From Vibrio sp. 10N.286.49.B3 (GTDB lineage: Bacteria; Pseudomonadota; Gammaproteobacteria; Enterobacterales; Vibrionaceae), in contig NZ_MCUV01000024.1 in assembly GCF_002873395.1 (NCBI RefSeq), positions 186,001-250,000 of the forward strand: a stretch of DNA of 64,000 nucleotides, given 5' to 3'. Shown one piece after another: positions 8,273-18,303 of this stretch. The position numbers and the translations under genes were made by a program. Position 1 is the stretch's first letter. Every line of letters begins with the position of its first letter. The notes under the pieces were generated by a model. It searched no databases and was not told the DNA's origin. It saw only the letters and a list, made by a program, of their open reading frames with translations.

Positions 8273-11200
8273 ATGAAAGAAATAAATAAAACTGAAACGA
8301 AAAGTTCAAAATTACTAGGAATAGTTCTTTTTCACTCATTTATCCCAGGGAAGTTATTCAAGGTCAAAGCTATTGGGCATAGCAACAATACAGGTGATAA
8401 CGGGGCTGGCAAGTCAACTTTATTAAGCTTATTACCCGCGTTCTATGGAGCCGATCCAAGTAAGCTGGTGGATAGACAAGCGGATAAAGTTTCCTTTGTT
8501 GATTACTATTTGCCGACCCCGAAATCTGTCATCGTTTTCGAATATGAAAAGCTTGGTGAGAAAAAGTGCTCTGTAATGTATAGGAATGGCTCCAGTGTCG
8601 CTTATCGATTTTTGACAGGAACCGCTGAACAATTGTTTTCTCAGCATTTGTACGACGAGCTAATTAAGCAAGGAAGTGAAACTCGAACATGGCTTAAAAA
8701 CCTTGTGTCTCAGTCAATGTCAGTAAGTTCGCAAATTGAAACTAGTGTCGATTACCGCTCAGTAATTCTAAACAATAAAAAGCGTTTGGTCCAAAGACGT
8801 AGTGCGGGTAAAAACTTAGTTGCAATCGCCCATGAGTACTCGTTGTGTTCTGCGAGCCATAACATGAATCATATCGACATTTTGACGGCGACAATGATGC
8901 GCCACAAGAAAATGTTGAGTCGTTTTAAGACGATGATTGTGGACTGTTTCTTGAACAATACATCGATGGACGATGTTCCATATAAGAAAGAGTATATCAA
9001 CCTAGCAAATAGCCTAGATGTGTTTGTTCAACTAGACATTAAAAAGGGCAAGTTCGATGAAGCAGTTGCAAGTAAAGACAGCCTTTATGAGTACATCAAG
9101 CAACTAAACTCCTATCGAGCTCAAATCGCTTTTTATCTGCGTCAACTGGCATTAAATGACACTCAGTTGTCAGATAAGGTTCGTTCGCAGAAGGAGTTGC
9201 ACGGCTCTCTGGTCAGTGAGAGGAAAGATAGACTTCAAAAGCTTGATGCTGAGTTAAGCATCCATCGGACTGAGTTTGAAAGGAAATCCAAAGTAGTTGA
9301 TGCTATTTACAATAAGCGTGACAAGTACGAGAACGAGGATGATATTTTAGGGAAAATCACGCTTTACAATAGTTTGAGTGACTTGCTGAAGGAAGCGGAA
9401 TCTGCAAAGAAACATTACGACAACTTACTGGAAGACGTAGAAACAGAAGAAAGTACGTTTACCAGTCAGGTACAAAAACTGGAACTCGAATGTGCTGATT
9501 TCCGCTCCCGTAAGCAACAAGAAATCAATAGCATACTTAAAAATAAGGAAGAGATACTCGAGCAAAAAACCGACCGTTTAGAGGCGATGCAGAGTGACCT
9601 CAACCTTCAAAAGAAAAAGTTGCAAGATGAGTTCGATGACCAGTCTGAAAAGATAAGACAAGAACAATTTCGACTTGCAACTCTAGAAGGGCAATCCCTA
9701 GAGTTCACACCAGAACAAAAAGGCGAATTACGCAGTCTGGAAAGTGATCTTGAGAGTAAGCGTGAAAAACTTAATGCTTCTCAAAATGCAGTAATTCATT
9801 TGAATGAGCAGCTACGTCAGGCAGAGAAAAATCATGAGAGCAGTCTTTCTACTTACCACGAATGTACTAGCGAATTAAAAAAAATTTCAGATGAAATAGC
9901 TTGTGTAAGTCGTACATTGTTGCCTGCAAAAGGATCGCTCAACGAGTACTTAGATCAAAAAGTGCCTGATTGGCGCGGCAATATAGGCAAAGTAATTACT
10001 CCTAGTTTGTTAAATGCGAAAAACTTGAAACCATTTTTCGACCCAGAAGCTACGGAGTCGATTTTTGGTCTCCATTTAGATCTGGATTTAATCACACTTC
10101 CTGATTTCTGCCTGAGTGAAGAGAAGCTTTCAGAGCGATTGGATACTCTAAAAATCAAGGAGTCAGAAGTAGAAGTTCGGCAAGGTAAAGCGAAGAGTAG
10201 AGCCAAAAGTGATGAGCAAGAAGCAGATAGGCTTCAAAAAGAAATAAAAATTCAAAGTCAAAGAACAATAGTCTTTGAGGAAGAACAGAACAAGCTCAAT
10301 CTCCTAAAGGATCAAAAGATTGTCCAGTTTGAAAGTGATGCTGAAAGTCGAACATCCGAAGTTAAGAAACAGAAAAGCGTACTAGAGTCGCAATTTTTCG
10401 CCATCAAGTCTGAGCTGAAAGAAAAACTTGAAAACGAAGAACAGCGCCATCAACAGGAGCGTGTTCAGGTAAAAGCAAATTTCGACTATCGTTTGTCAGA
10501 AGAAGACGCGAAAAAAATTGCTATTGATGATCTGATTAAAAATAAAGAAAAGATAACTTCAGACAGAGTTAGTGACTACAAGTTAGCGTTCAACCAGGCG
10601 TTGATGAATAAAGGAGTGGATCCAGTCAGCATCGAAAGAGCCAAGTTCAAGTGGGAATCCCTCGAACGCCAATGTGAGGAAATAAAAACATTTCAAGCTT
10701 TAATTATCGACTACCACACTTGGCTCGAAGCAGAATGGAAATATATTGATACTTATAGTTCTGAGAAGCTGGATTTAGAGCGACAGATCGCGAGAGGAGT
10801 TGCAAAGAGAAACGATTATGAAAAATCGGTGGGCAGAAAAATCGATGACGTAGCGACTTCAATTAAATTGGATGAACAGGAGCTAATTTCAGTCAAGGAG
10901 GCTATAGGGCAGCTTACAACTTGTACCAATAACTTGGAAAAAGCAGTCGATGAATCAGATTTAGCTAGCTTAGAAGATGTATCTGTAGATTTAGAGTTTC
11001 ATTCTGTTGAGCATGCCGTAAGTCTAGTGACAGACAAAATAACTGCTATTAACACGCTCAAGAAAGAAATCGTTAGTAAAGTAAAAGATGTAAGTAACAC
11101 AATCTTAGGACTGGATGACAACAATGAAATAAAAATGATGTGGGAACAGATGCGCTCTGCGACCATGACGAAGCTTTCAGAAAACTATGACTATGCTATT

Positions 11201-12040
11201 AACTACGATAGCCCTCAATTTTCCCTTGCTTGCTTGGGAGACCTTGAAGAGCTTGTCCTTAACGTGATTCCAGATGTTAGGGACGTTAAAATTGAAGCTC
11301 TTCGTTCAATTTCGACTCAGGTTTCTAACTACCACCAAACCCTTAAACAGGTGAATAGTAAAGTAGATTCAGTTTCAACCACTCTGGATAAGTCGATTGA
11401 AACAGGCAATCCTTTTCCTGCTATCGACAGCATACACATTAAGCTATCAAGCAAGATCCATACTTTTGATCTTTGGAAAGACCTCAATCTCTTTAGTGTC
11501 GAGTTGGATAGATGGTCTGGCGAAACCTTAAGAGGTCTACCTTCCAAAGCGTTTCTTGCTTCTTTCAAGCAATTGTTGGCTTCATTTAAAGAGGCTCAGA
11601 TATCTAAAAACCTAGAGTCTTTGGTCGAGATGGAGATAACGATTGTTGAGAATGGACGCCCAGCGGTGGTTCGAAATGATGAAGATTTGGAAAAGGTCGG
11701 CTCCGAAGGGATTTCCAAACTAGCTATTATCGTCGTTTTCTGTGGAATGACTCGATTCTTGTGCCAGGATGAAGACGTTGTTATTCACTGGCCACTAGAT
11801 GAATTAGGGAAAATCTCTATTTCTAACCTGGCTATTTTATTCGACATGATGGCTCAAAAAGGTATTTGCTTGTTCACTGCTCAGCCAGATCTGCATCCAG
11901 CCACTTACAAATACTTCGCGACTAAAAATCACATAGTGAAGAATGTAGGTGTTAAATCATTTATTGGTGGACGTAGAAACAAAGTCAATCCATTGCTTTC
12001 TGAGTTGAAGCAAAATCAGTCTATAGAGGTAGTTGAATGA
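8273..12040 (+). CDS. SMC-like ATPase, JetC/MksB-type (Wadjet-like condensin), with YLP motif
   Basis: A 1255-residue SMC-type motor. Walker A is GDNGAGKST at 41-49. Shortly after comes SFVDYYLPTPKSVIVFEYE, the YLP motif I associate with the DUF3584 ATP-binding family. Long coiled coils run from about 230 to 545 and 630 to 890. Between them lies a hinge-like globular part (LLPAKGSLNEYL...WRGNIGKVITPSLL, about 548-625). The C-terminal head has a signature-like GSEGISKLA at 1143-1151 and a Walker B VVIHWPLDELG with D1176 and E1177. It is the probable DNA loop-extruding ATPase of a plasmid-restricting complex. Its TGA overlaps the next ATG by 4 bases. The start ATG has only a weak ribosome site, but an in-frame stop lies 24 bp upstream. 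SMC assignment is strong; the subtype is open. Confidence 0.88.
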   Translation: MKEINKTETKSSKLLGIVLFHSFIPGKLFKVKAIGHSNNTGDNGAGKSTLLSLLPAFYGADPSKLVDRQADKVSFVDYYLPTPKSVIVFEYEKLGEKKCSVMYRNGSSVAYRFLTGTAEQLFSQHLYDELIKQGSETRTWLKNLVSQSMSVSSQIETSVDYRSVILNNKKRLVQRRSAGKNLVAIAHEYSLCSASHNMNHIDILTATMMRHKKMLSRFKTMIVDCFLNNTSMDDVPYKKEYINLANSLDVFVQLDIKKGKFDEAVASKDSLYEYIKQLNSYRAQIAFYLRQLALNDTQLSDKVRSQKELHGSLVSERKDRLQKLDAELSIHRTEFERKSKVVDAIYNKRDKYENEDDILGKITLYNSLSDLLKEAESAKKHYDNLLEDVETEESTFTSQVQKLELECADFRSRKQQEINSILKNKEEILEQKTDRLEAMQSDLNLQKKKLQDEFDDQSEKIRQEQFRLATLEGQSLEFTPEQKGELRSLESDLESKREKLNASQNAVIHLNEQLRQAEKNHESSLSTYHECTSELKKISDEIACVSRTLLPAKGSLNEYLDQKVPDWRGNIGKVITPSLLNAKNLKPFFDPEATESIFGLHLDLDLITLPDFCLSEEKLSERLDTLKIKESEVEVRQGKAKSRAKSDEQEADRLQKEIKIQSQRTIVFEEEQNKLNLLKDQKIVQFESDAESRTSEVKKQKSVLESQFFAIKSELKEKLENEEQRHQQERVQVKANFDYRLSEEDAKKIAIDDLIKNKEKITSDRVSDYKLAFNQALMNKGVDPVSIERAKFKWESLERQCEEIKTFQALIIDYHTWLEAEWKYIDTYSSEKLDLERQIARGVAKRNDYEKSVGRKIDDVATSIKLDEQELISVKEAIGQLTTCTNNLEKAVDESDLASLEDVSVDLEFHSVEHAVSLVTDKITAINTLKKEIVSKVKDVSNTILGLDDNNEIKMMWEQMRSATMTKLSENYDYAINYDSPQFSLACLGDLEELVLNVIPDVRDVKIEALRSISTQVSNYHQTLKQVNSKVDSVSTTLDKSIETGNPFPAIDSIHIKLSSKIHTFDLWKDLNLFSVELDRWSGETLRGLPSKAFLASFKQLLASFKEAQISKNLESLVEMEITIVENGRPAVVRNDEDLEKVGSEGISKLAIIVVFCGMTRFLCQDEDVVIHWPLDELGKISISNLAILFDMMAQKGICLFTAQPDLHPATYKYFATKNHIVKNVGVKSFIGGRRNKVNPLLSELKQNQSIEVVE

Positions 12041-12678
12041 ATAAGTTCGAATCGGTTTTCCGACTGCTCATGAGTAAAAAAGTGATCTGTGAGTATGCGA
12101 CTCCTATTGAGTACACATATTTATCCGATACCAGAAATCGAAGTGACATGAACCAATACTTGTCTCGAATAAGTATGACAACAGTCAAAACACAAGACGG
12201 GCTAGGTTTTTACTGTGGATACGAGAACATAGATAACACACGTAAGAAAAACGAAGTTATCAAAGACTTTGAAGTTTTTTCGCAGACAATGGAAGGGATA
12301 ATCGCTTGGCTAAAGCTAGCCCGAAATATTGACTCAGACTCAAGACCTATAATGGCTGGTGGGAAGCTATCGGAATCAGAGTTACTCGCAGCAATAGAGG
12401 AAAGTAACTCTCTTCAAAATCAGCTTGATCATATTGCACATAAACTAAAAAGAGCTCATAAAAGCAAAGAGAGTAAAACGAAGCTGAGGTCGATCTTAGA
12501 TTACCTTGTCCAAGAAGGATACTTTGTATCTCCATCTTCAACTGGTTCTCTTTTTATTGCTACAGCGAAATGGTCGCTACTTTATGAGACTTTGGAGTTT
12601 ATCGCTACTAATGAAGGGATGCTGGAAATTGAAGCTGATGCTGAAAACCAACTAGATACTCAAATGGGGTTAATTTAG
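12037..12678 (+). CDS. KITE-like winged-helix subunit, JetB/MksE-type
   Basis: A 213-residue soluble protein whose start overlaps the SMC stop codon by 4 bases, so the two are translationally coupled. The size and position match the small KITE subunits (MukE, MksE, JetB) that bind the kleisin. A helical N-terminal part (VFRLLMSKKVICEYATPIEYTYL) is followed by a coiled stretch near residues 120-150. A C-terminal winged-helix-like segment follows (LRSILDYLVQEGYFVSPSSTGSLFIATAKW). Sequence identity to known MksE proteins is not apparent by eye, so the call rests mostly on operon position, length and fold-like pattern. A structure prediction would settle it. Confidence 0.65.
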   Translation: MNKFESVFRLLMSKKVICEYATPIEYTYLSDTRNRSDMNQYLSRISMTTVKTQDGLGFYCGYENIDNTRKKNEVIKDFEVFSQTMEGIIAWLKLARNIDSDSRPIMAGGKLSESELLAAIEESNSLQNQLDHIAHKLKRAHKSKESKTKLRSILDYLVQEGYFVSPSSTGSLFIATAKWSLLYETLEFIATNEGMLEIEADAENQLDTQMGLI

Positions 12679-13917
12679 ATGTCTCGACAAGTAGAGTCAA
12701 AAGAAGCTGTACGAGCTCTAAGTAATCATACTGAGGCGGTCGACGAGGCTTGCTATGAGCAAGCTGGGGTACTTCATCATAGTGAAAGCAATAAGGCTGC
12801 AATCGCTGCGCTTACAAAGCATCAGTTAGCGTATAACTTAGATGATGAGTATGGAGTCCAAATCCATTCATCTGTTAAACGTTTACTGGATAGGGTGACT
12901 AGCCGTTATAGGTTTAGGGAACGTCATGGTGAGTTTTCTAATCAGATTGAAAACTTGGACTATGCCGTTAATAGTTACCGACGAGTTAAGGGTTTCAATG
13001 ATGATAAAAAACAAAACTATTTAGATGAAATTCGAGAGATAACCGTCGAGATAAATGACGCCTTAGTAGAGACTGTGTCTTCTTTTCATAGGATCGTTGC
13101 GGATGAATTTAGCATGGTCACGGACGTCGATGACAAAATTCGACAAATCGGTCGATGCAAGCGTGAGATCGGTAGAATCAATGATATCTTCGAGCACTTA
13201 AGTGTAAAAAAGCTTAGGGAGTGGGTACAAACTGATATTCATCTTGAAAGAATCCTTCTTAAGGTACTTAAATCTAAAATCGATCTAGCATTGAAGGATT
13301 TAAATGTATCAAACAAAAAAATGGTCGATATGTTGGCAAAGCTTCAGGGAGATAAGAAATCGTCCAAGCTTAATCGTATTATTGATGTTTTTGCAATTAA
13401 GTTCCAAGATGACAAAACCTTCTCTCCATCCGTAGATTCAATTGAATGCTTGCCTGACTGCTTGTCTCAGATTTCGGAAACGGAAGTACGAGCCTATGGA
13501 AATACTAATAGTGAGATCCAAGCTGATGACTTAATCGATTTGGCAGTAAGGGCTCTTGTTAGCGGTGAGCGGAAGAAAGGTAAAGCTTCAGATTTAAACA
13601 GTATCGAAGTCACGGATGTTCGTGAAGATGAGGAAGAGTTTGAACTAAACGAGGTAGATGAAGCGCTAGAGTTAATGTTTGAGGCAATAAAAACCAACCC
13701 AAATATTCTCCCTCTATCTGCTGCGCAAAGTTATACATTGTTTGATCTTGATGTAGAACTAGAGGACTGGCTTTTACTGGTCGATGGGTACATTAGTGCG
13801 CAAAAAGTCGGTTTGAAGAGCATTGTCCAAATTAAGGAAGAAAGAGAAGTCGTATTACCTTATGACGGTAATGTGATAATTAGTGATATTGTTTTTGAAA
13901 CAATCGGAGGTGCTTAA
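12679..13917 (+). CDS. Kleisin-like subunit, JetA/MksF-type
   Basis: A 412-residue mostly helical protein starting on the base right after the preceding stop codon. The N-terminal region (EQAGVLHHSESNKAAIAALTKHQLAYNLDDEYGVQIHSSVKRLLDRVTSRY) looks like a winged-helix start. A long helical middle (about 90-230), an acidic linker near residue 315 (VREDEEEFELNEVDEALE) and a C-terminal domain that could bind the SMC head follow. This layout and length fit MukF/MksF/JetA kleisins, which bridge the two SMC heads and carry the KITE dimers. No catalytic motif is seen. Identity as the kleisin is inferred from the four-gene context. Confidence 0.65.
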   Translation: MSRQVESKEAVRALSNHTEAVDEACYEQAGVLHHSESNKAAIAALTKHQLAYNLDDEYGVQIHSSVKRLLDRVTSRYRFRERHGEFSNQIENLDYAVNSYRRVKGFNDDKKQNYLDEIREITVEINDALVETVSSFHRIVADEFSMVTDVDDKIRQIGRCKREIGRINDIFEHLSVKKLREWVQTDIHLERILLKVLKSKIDLALKDLNVSNKKMVDMLAKLQGDKKSSKLNRIIDVFAIKFQDDKTFSPSVDSIECLPDCLSQISETEVRAYGNTNSEIQADDLIDLAVRALVSGERKKGKASDLNSIEVTDVREDEEEFELNEVDEALELMFEAIKTNPNILPLSAAQSYTLFDLDVELEDWLLLVDGYISAQKVGLKSIVQIKEEREVVLPYDGNVIISDIVFETIGGA

Positions 13918-14777
13918 TGATGCTATCTCTATCGCTAATTAATGCGGCTAAGAGGATTGTTGTTAATTCGAGAGAGAGGATACCTGCCAACAAGTCCAAT
14001 ACTGAAGTTTGCAGGCTCGTAGAAGTCGGGACTGTTAGTGGCAATTCAATGCTTTTATCTCGTTCAGAATTAAGGGAAATTGAAACGTATTTTACTTCGA
14101 CATTGGGACAAAACCTTCTGACCTTTCAACAGAGTAGCAACTCTCGGATGGATACTGCACGGCCTGGTATTAGCGAGAAGTCAGCAAAAGGTGGTGTGTT
14201 TCAGCAACTCATTAGCTTAGCTGGTAATGTGAATATCCCTTTAAAGAACCAGCCAGATGTACCAAAAGAAACTAGGTATGTAGTTTCTGTAGAGTTGGAT
14301 GATTTAGATTTCCAGCGTTTTAGCCGTGTGCTGATTATTGAAAATGGTGAACTTATTGTTCAATGGAGAGATGTCGTACACTCTTTACCTGAGGAATGGC
14401 AATCCGCAGTGCTCGTCTACCGTGGTCACGGAAAGAACCAAAAAGACCTGCCGATTCTGATTGAATGCTTTGACAGCAATGAAGTTAAGGTGGGTTTTTT
14501 CTATGATTACGATTCTGCTGGCTTAGATATGGTTGAGCAGCTAAGCAATGATAAACACCATTGGATTGTCCCTGTCCAAAATATGGAGTTGTTTAAAGGC
14601 ATTAATAAGTCAGATGAATTTTTGAAGCAACTAAAGCAGCTTGATAGCGTCAAAAAAAGATCTGTGCCTGTATCAATACGAGAGCATTTGTACTATATAG
14701 AGACTAATTCATTAGCTATAACCCAAGAGCATTTGATCAATAATCGCTGCTCGCTAGTAACCTGTAATCTTAAGTAA
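13917..14777 (+). CDS. Toprim-domain protein, JetD/MksG-like nuclease subunit
   Basis: A 286-residue protein whose ATG shares one base with the previous stop codon. The C-terminal half is a Toprim-like domain: VLIIENGEL (acidic E142 and E145), YRGHG at 168-172 and VGFFYDYDSAGLDM with the metal-binding pair D197 and D199. ITQEHLI at 268-274 resembles the closing TQE segment of topoisomerase VI A/JetD proteins. In Wadjet and MksBEFG systems this subunit cuts plasmid DNA after loop extrusion. The protein is shorter than typical JetD, with an N-terminal part of about 130 residues that should hold a winged-helix arm domain but is not recognised by eye. It is the last gene of the operon and is followed by a strong terminator. 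Confidence 0.75.
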   Translation: MMLSLSLINAAKRIVVNSRERIPANKSNTEVCRLVEVGTVSGNSMLLSRSELREIETYFTSTLGQNLLTFQQSSNSRMDTARPGISEKSAKGGVFQQLISLAGNVNIPLKNQPDVPKETRYVVSVELDDLDFQRFSRVLIIENGELIVQWRDVVHSLPEEWQSAVLVYRGHGKNQKDLPILIECFDSNEVKVGFFYDYDSAGLDMVEQLSNDKHHWIVPVQNMELFKGINKSDEFLKQLKQLDSVKKRSVPVSIREHLYYIETNSLAITQEHLINNRCSLVTCNLK

Positions 14778-14803
14778 CTACTATGTAGAAGCTTAGTCAA
14801 ATA

Positions 14804-14831
14804 AAAAGGCGAACCCAATGGTTCGCCTTTT
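14804..14831. terminator. Strong bidirectional terminator between the SMC operon and gcvP
   Basis: AAAAGGCGAACC and GGTTCGCCTTTT form a perfect 12-bp stem with a CAAT loop. It carries T-runs on both strands and serves the convergent Toprim gene and gcvP. Confidence 0.9.
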
Positions 14832-14844
14832 GTGATACCAGTTA

Positions 14845-14881
14845 GTTTCCAATTCAGTTATCGGTTTCCAACTTAGTTATC
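14845..14881. repeat. Tandem 19-bp direct repeat
   Basis: GTTTCCAATTCAGTTATC at 14845-14862 recurs as GTTTCCAACTTAGTTATC at 14864-14881, with 16 of 18 bases identical. The pair lies between the terminator and the gcvP stop codon. It could be residue of an insertion event at the edge of the SMC cassette. Confidence 0.6.
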
Positions 14882-14899
14882 TGTGATCATTAAAACATC

Positions 14900-17779
14900 T
14901 TACTCTGTGTATGAATCAATACTTGGGCAACTGCAGATTAAATTGCGATCGCCATAGACGTTATCAACTCGGTTTACTGTTGGCCAGTATTTTGCCATTT
15001 TTGTGGCTGGAGATGGGAAACAAGCGAGTTCGCGTGAATAAGGGCGATCCCATTCTTCACTTGCAAGATCAACTTGAGTATGAGGTGCGTTAACCAATGG
15101 ATTATTCTCCAAAGACCACACTCCTTCTTTAACCGCTTTTGTTTCTTCACGAATGGCGATCATCGCTTCACAGAAACGATTCAACTCTTCTAAATCTTCC
15201 GATTCCGTTGGTTCAATCATCAGTGTGCCAGCAACAGGGAAAGACATCGTTGGAGCATGGAAGCCATAATCCATTAAACGCTTAGCAATATCTTCTTCGC
15301 TAATCCCCGTTTCATCTTTGATTGGGCGAATATCGATAATGCACTCATGAGCCACACGACCATTCGTACCACGATATAAAATAGGGTAGTGAGGACGTAA
15401 GCGCTCCATTACGTAGTTAGCGTTAAGGATGGCAACTTCGGTCGCTTTTGTTAACCCAGATTCTCCCATCATCGCAATGTAGGCCCATGAAATAGGTAGA
15501 ATTGAGGCACTGCCTAAGTCAGCTGCAGAGATGGCAAAGTCAGAACCTTCAACACCATTTTCAATGTGACCAGGTAGGAAAGGAGCAAGGTGAGATTTAA
15601 CACCAATTGGTCCCATACCTGGACCACCACCACCATGAGGAATACAGAATGTTTTGTGTAAGTTAAGGTGGGAAACATCAGAACCAATGAAGCCTGGGCT
15701 AGTTAAGCCAACTTGAGCATTCATATTAGCGCCATCAAGATAAACTTGACCTCCCGCTTCATGCACCATTTCACAAACAGTTTTTACCTGCTCTTCAAAT
15801 ACACCATGCGTTGAAGGGTAGGTGATCATGATGCTTGATAGCACCTCTTTATGCTTTTCAATCTTAGCGGCAAGATCGTTGATATCAATGTTGCCATTAT
15901 CGTCACATTTTACTACAACGACTTTCATTGACACCATTGAGGCTGTCGCTGGATTCGTACCATGTGCTGAGCTAGGAATTAAACACACATTACGCTGTGC
16001 TTCGCCACGACTTGCATGGTAGCGTTGAATCGCGATTAAGCCAGCATACTCTCCTGATGCGCCAGAGTTAGGTTGTAATGAAAAATCATCATAACCAGTA
16101 ATTTCACATAGCTTTTGCTTAAGATCTTGCGCGAGTACCGTGTAACCTGCCGCTTGCTCAAGAGGTGCAAAAGGATGCAAGGCACCAAACTCTGGCCAAC
16201 TCACAGGGATCATTTCAGCCACAGCGTTGAGCTTCATGGTGCAACTTCCCAGCGGGATCATGCCGTGTGTTAATGAAAAGTCTTTATTTTCCAACTGCTT
16301 TAAATAACGCATCATTTGAGTTTCACTATGATGAGTATTAAAAACAGGGTGAGTTAAAAAGCGAGAAGTACGGCGACAACTTTCAGGAATCGCAGCAAAT
16401 TCATTGCTAGCAATTTCAGCAGAGAGGTCAGTTATCGACAGTTCCACATCAAAAATAGCAAAGAGTTCTGCTATATCAGCTTCAGTGGTGGTTTCATCAA
16501 GACTGATACCGATTTGGTTGTCGAGCAAGCGTAAATTAATATTGGCTTGCTGAGCTTTATCAAAGTAAGTGTCAGTTTGTTGATTTGTATTGATAGTCAC
16601 AGTATCAAAAAAGCTATTATGCGCCAGTTCATAGCCCGATTTTGTCAGACCAGCAGCAAGGATAGCGGTGAAGTGATGCGTGCGACGAGCAATGGTTTTC
16701 AAGCCTTCTTCACCATGGTATACGGCAAAGAAAGACGCCATATTGGCAAGTAAGGCTTGTGCCGTACAGATGTTGGATGTGGCTTTTTCACGACGAATAT
16801 GTTGTTCACGCGTTTGCATTGCCATGCGAAGTGCTTGATTGCCTTTTGAATCAATCGATACCCCAATCACTCGACCTGGCATCGTACGCTTGTTTTTTTC
16901 GCGTGTTGCCATAAATGCAGCATGTGGACCGCCATAGCCCATCGGTACGCCAAAACGCTGTGATGAACCAATGACAACATCAGCGCCCATTTCACCCGCA
17001 GGTTTTAATAAAGCACTCGCTAAAAGATCCGTTGCAACGGTAACCAATGTTTTATTGGCTTGAGCGGCAGCAATGAGTTCGCTGATATCACGCACTTCAC
17101 CGGTTGTTCCTGGGTATTGGATTAACGCACCAAAGACATCGTGAGAAGGCAGGGTGTCAGGCGCATCAATGACGACATCAAAACCAATATATTTGGCACG
17201 GGTCTTAATAACTTCAATCGTTTGTGGGTGAACATCATTAGCGACAAAAAAGGACTTACTTTTACTTTTTCCTGCACGCTTACATAAGGTCATTGCCTCA
17301 GCCGCTGCCGTTGCTTCATCTAACAAAGAAGCATTGGCAATATCCATCTTAGTGAGATCGATAACCATCTGCTGGAAATTCAGTAAGGCTTCTAAGCGAC
17401 CTTGAGATATTTCAGGTTGGTAAGGCGTATATGCCGTGTACCAACCTGGGTTTTCAAACACATTTCGTAAAATGACATTGGGCGTGAAGGTGTTGTAGTA
17501 CCCCTGACCAATGAAAGTGCGTTTGATTTGGTTTTGGTTGGCAAAACCTCTCATTGCACTAAGCATATCCGCTTCACTTTTTGGTTCAGCAAGAGACAAT
17601 GGTTGCTCTAAACGAATTTGTGCTGGTAACGTCTCTTCAACCAGATCATGCAAACTTGTTGCGTTAATCGCCGCTAACATTTGTTGCTGATCGAAAGAGT
17701 TAGGTCCGTTATGACGATCAACAAACTCATGTTGGGTAGATAAGGTGCTAAGTAGTGATTGTGGTTGAAGTTGGCTCAT
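14900..17779 (-). CDS. gcvP: Glycine dehydrogenase (decarboxylating), P-protein
   Basis: The PLP-dependent P-protein decarboxylates glycine and passes the aminomethyl group to the lipoyl arm of GcvH. The sequence is full length (959 residues; E. coli has about 957). It has the PLP lysine at K709 within [17 protein letters not shown] and conserved blocks such as [31 protein letters not shown] and [13 protein letters not shown] use the ATG at 17779 (MSQLQPQS), 5 bp after the gcvH stop codon and behind GGAAGAG. The longer frame to 17821 would overlap gcvH. It is cotranscribed with gcvH. The enzyme acts in the cytoplasm and feeds one-carbon units to tetrahydrofolate. Confidence 0.97.
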   Translation of the reverse strand: MSQLQPQSLLSTLSTQHEFVDRHNGPNSFDQQQMLAAINATSLHDLVEETLPAQIRLEQPLSLAEPKSEADMLSAMRGFANQNQIKRTFIGQGYYNTFTPNVILRNVFENPGWYTAYTPYQPEISQGRLEALLNFQQMVIDLTKMDIANASLLDEATAAAEAMTLCKRAGKSKSKSFFVANDVHPQTIEVIKTRAKYIGFDVVIDAPDTLPSHDVFGALIQYPGTTGEVRDISELIAAAQANKTLVTVATDLLASALLKPAGEMGADVVIGSSQRFGVPMGYGGPHAAFMATREKNKRTMPGRVIGVSIDSKGNQALRMAMQTREQHIRREKATSNICTAQALLANMASFFAVYHGEEGLKTIARRTHHFTAILAAGLTKSGYELAHNSFFDTVTINTNQQTDTYFDKAQQANINLRLLDNQIGISLDETTTEADIAELFAIFDVELSITDLSAEIASNEFAAIPESCRRTSRFLTHPVFNTHHSETQMMRYLKQLENKDFSLTHGMIPLGSCTMKLNAVAEMIPVSWPEFGALHPFAPLEQAAGYTVLAQDLKQKLCEITGYDDFSLQPNSGASGEYAGLIAIQRYHASRGEAQRNVCLIPSSAHGTNPATASMVSMKVVVVKCDDNGNIDINDLAAKIEKHKEVLSSIMITYPSTHGVFEEQVKTVCEMVHEAGGQVYLDGANMNAQVGLTSPGFIGSDVSHLNLHKTFCIPHGGGGPGMGPIGVKSHLAPFLPGHIENGVEGSDFAISAADLGSASILPISWAYIAMMGESGLTKATEVAILNANYVMERLRPHYPILYRGTNGRVAHECIIDIRPIKDETGISEEDIAKRLMDYGFHAPTMSFPVAGTLMIEPTESEDLEELNRFCEAMIAIREETKAVKEGVWSLENNPLVNAPHTQVDLASEEWDRPYSRELACFPSPATKMAKYWPTVNRVDNVYGDRNLICSCPSIDSYTE

Positions 17780-17783
17780 AATA

Positions 17784-18164
17784 TTACTCTTCCTCAATGC
17801 TGCTAAAGTACTCTTCTGCATCTTTAAGATCGTTCAATTCTGCAGAGTCACTCAGTTTTACTTTAACAATCCAACCACCTTCATAAGGTTCTTCATTGAT
17901 AAGCTCTGGGCTATCTTCAAGCTCTTCGTTAATTTCGATAATCTCGCCAGTAACCGGTGCATAGATATCTGAAGCGGCTTTAACGGATTCAACAAGTGAG
18001 AAACTTTCACCTGCTTCAATTTCGTCATCGACATCAGGTAAGTCAACAAACACTACATCGCCAAGCATTTGTTGCGCATGCTCTGAAATACCGATCGTGA
18101 CGGTACCGTCTCCATTGTCTTTGATCCATTCGTGGCTTTCTGCGAATTTAAGTGTGTTATCCAT
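17784..18164 (-). CDS. gcvH: Glycine cleavage system H protein
   Basis: A 126-residue lipoyl carrier that shuttles the aminomethyl group from P-protein to T-protein. The lipoylation site is K62 in [20 protein letters not shown], and the protein has the family N-terminus (KFAESHEWI). It is the first gene of the gcvH-gcvP pair, preceded by GGAGAT. It is divergent from an XRE-cupin regulator across 267 bp, the likely place of regulation. No lipoyl-attachment gene is nearby. Confidence 0.97.
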   Translation of the reverse strand: MDNTLKFAESHEWIKDNGDGTVTIGISEHAQQMLGDVVFVDLPDVDDEIEAGESFSLVESVKAASDIYAPVTGEIIEINEELEDSPELINEEPYEGGWIVKVKLSDSAELNDLKDAEEYFSSIEEE

Positions 18165-18303
18165 GAGCTAATCTCCAAAACTTTCATCAACAATTGATTG
18201 AACTAAATATATCGCCTTAACTCTAGCAAACGATTGCTAAAGGGGGTGGGCGTAAATCACATGCTGATAACATAGCGGCTGATATATAAACAATCAATAA
18301 AAA

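Noticed and set aside
8273-12040. RecN, SbcC or Lamassu-type SMC instead of a condensin
   Set aside because: The neighbouring KITE-like, kleisin-like and Toprim genes are not part of those systems, and the YLP motif and hinge differ.
7131-14777. Prophage or transposon origin for the SMC cassette
   Set aside because: No integrase, transposase, terminal inverted repeat or tRNA-end duplication is visible on either side; only a short tandem repeat marks the right edge.
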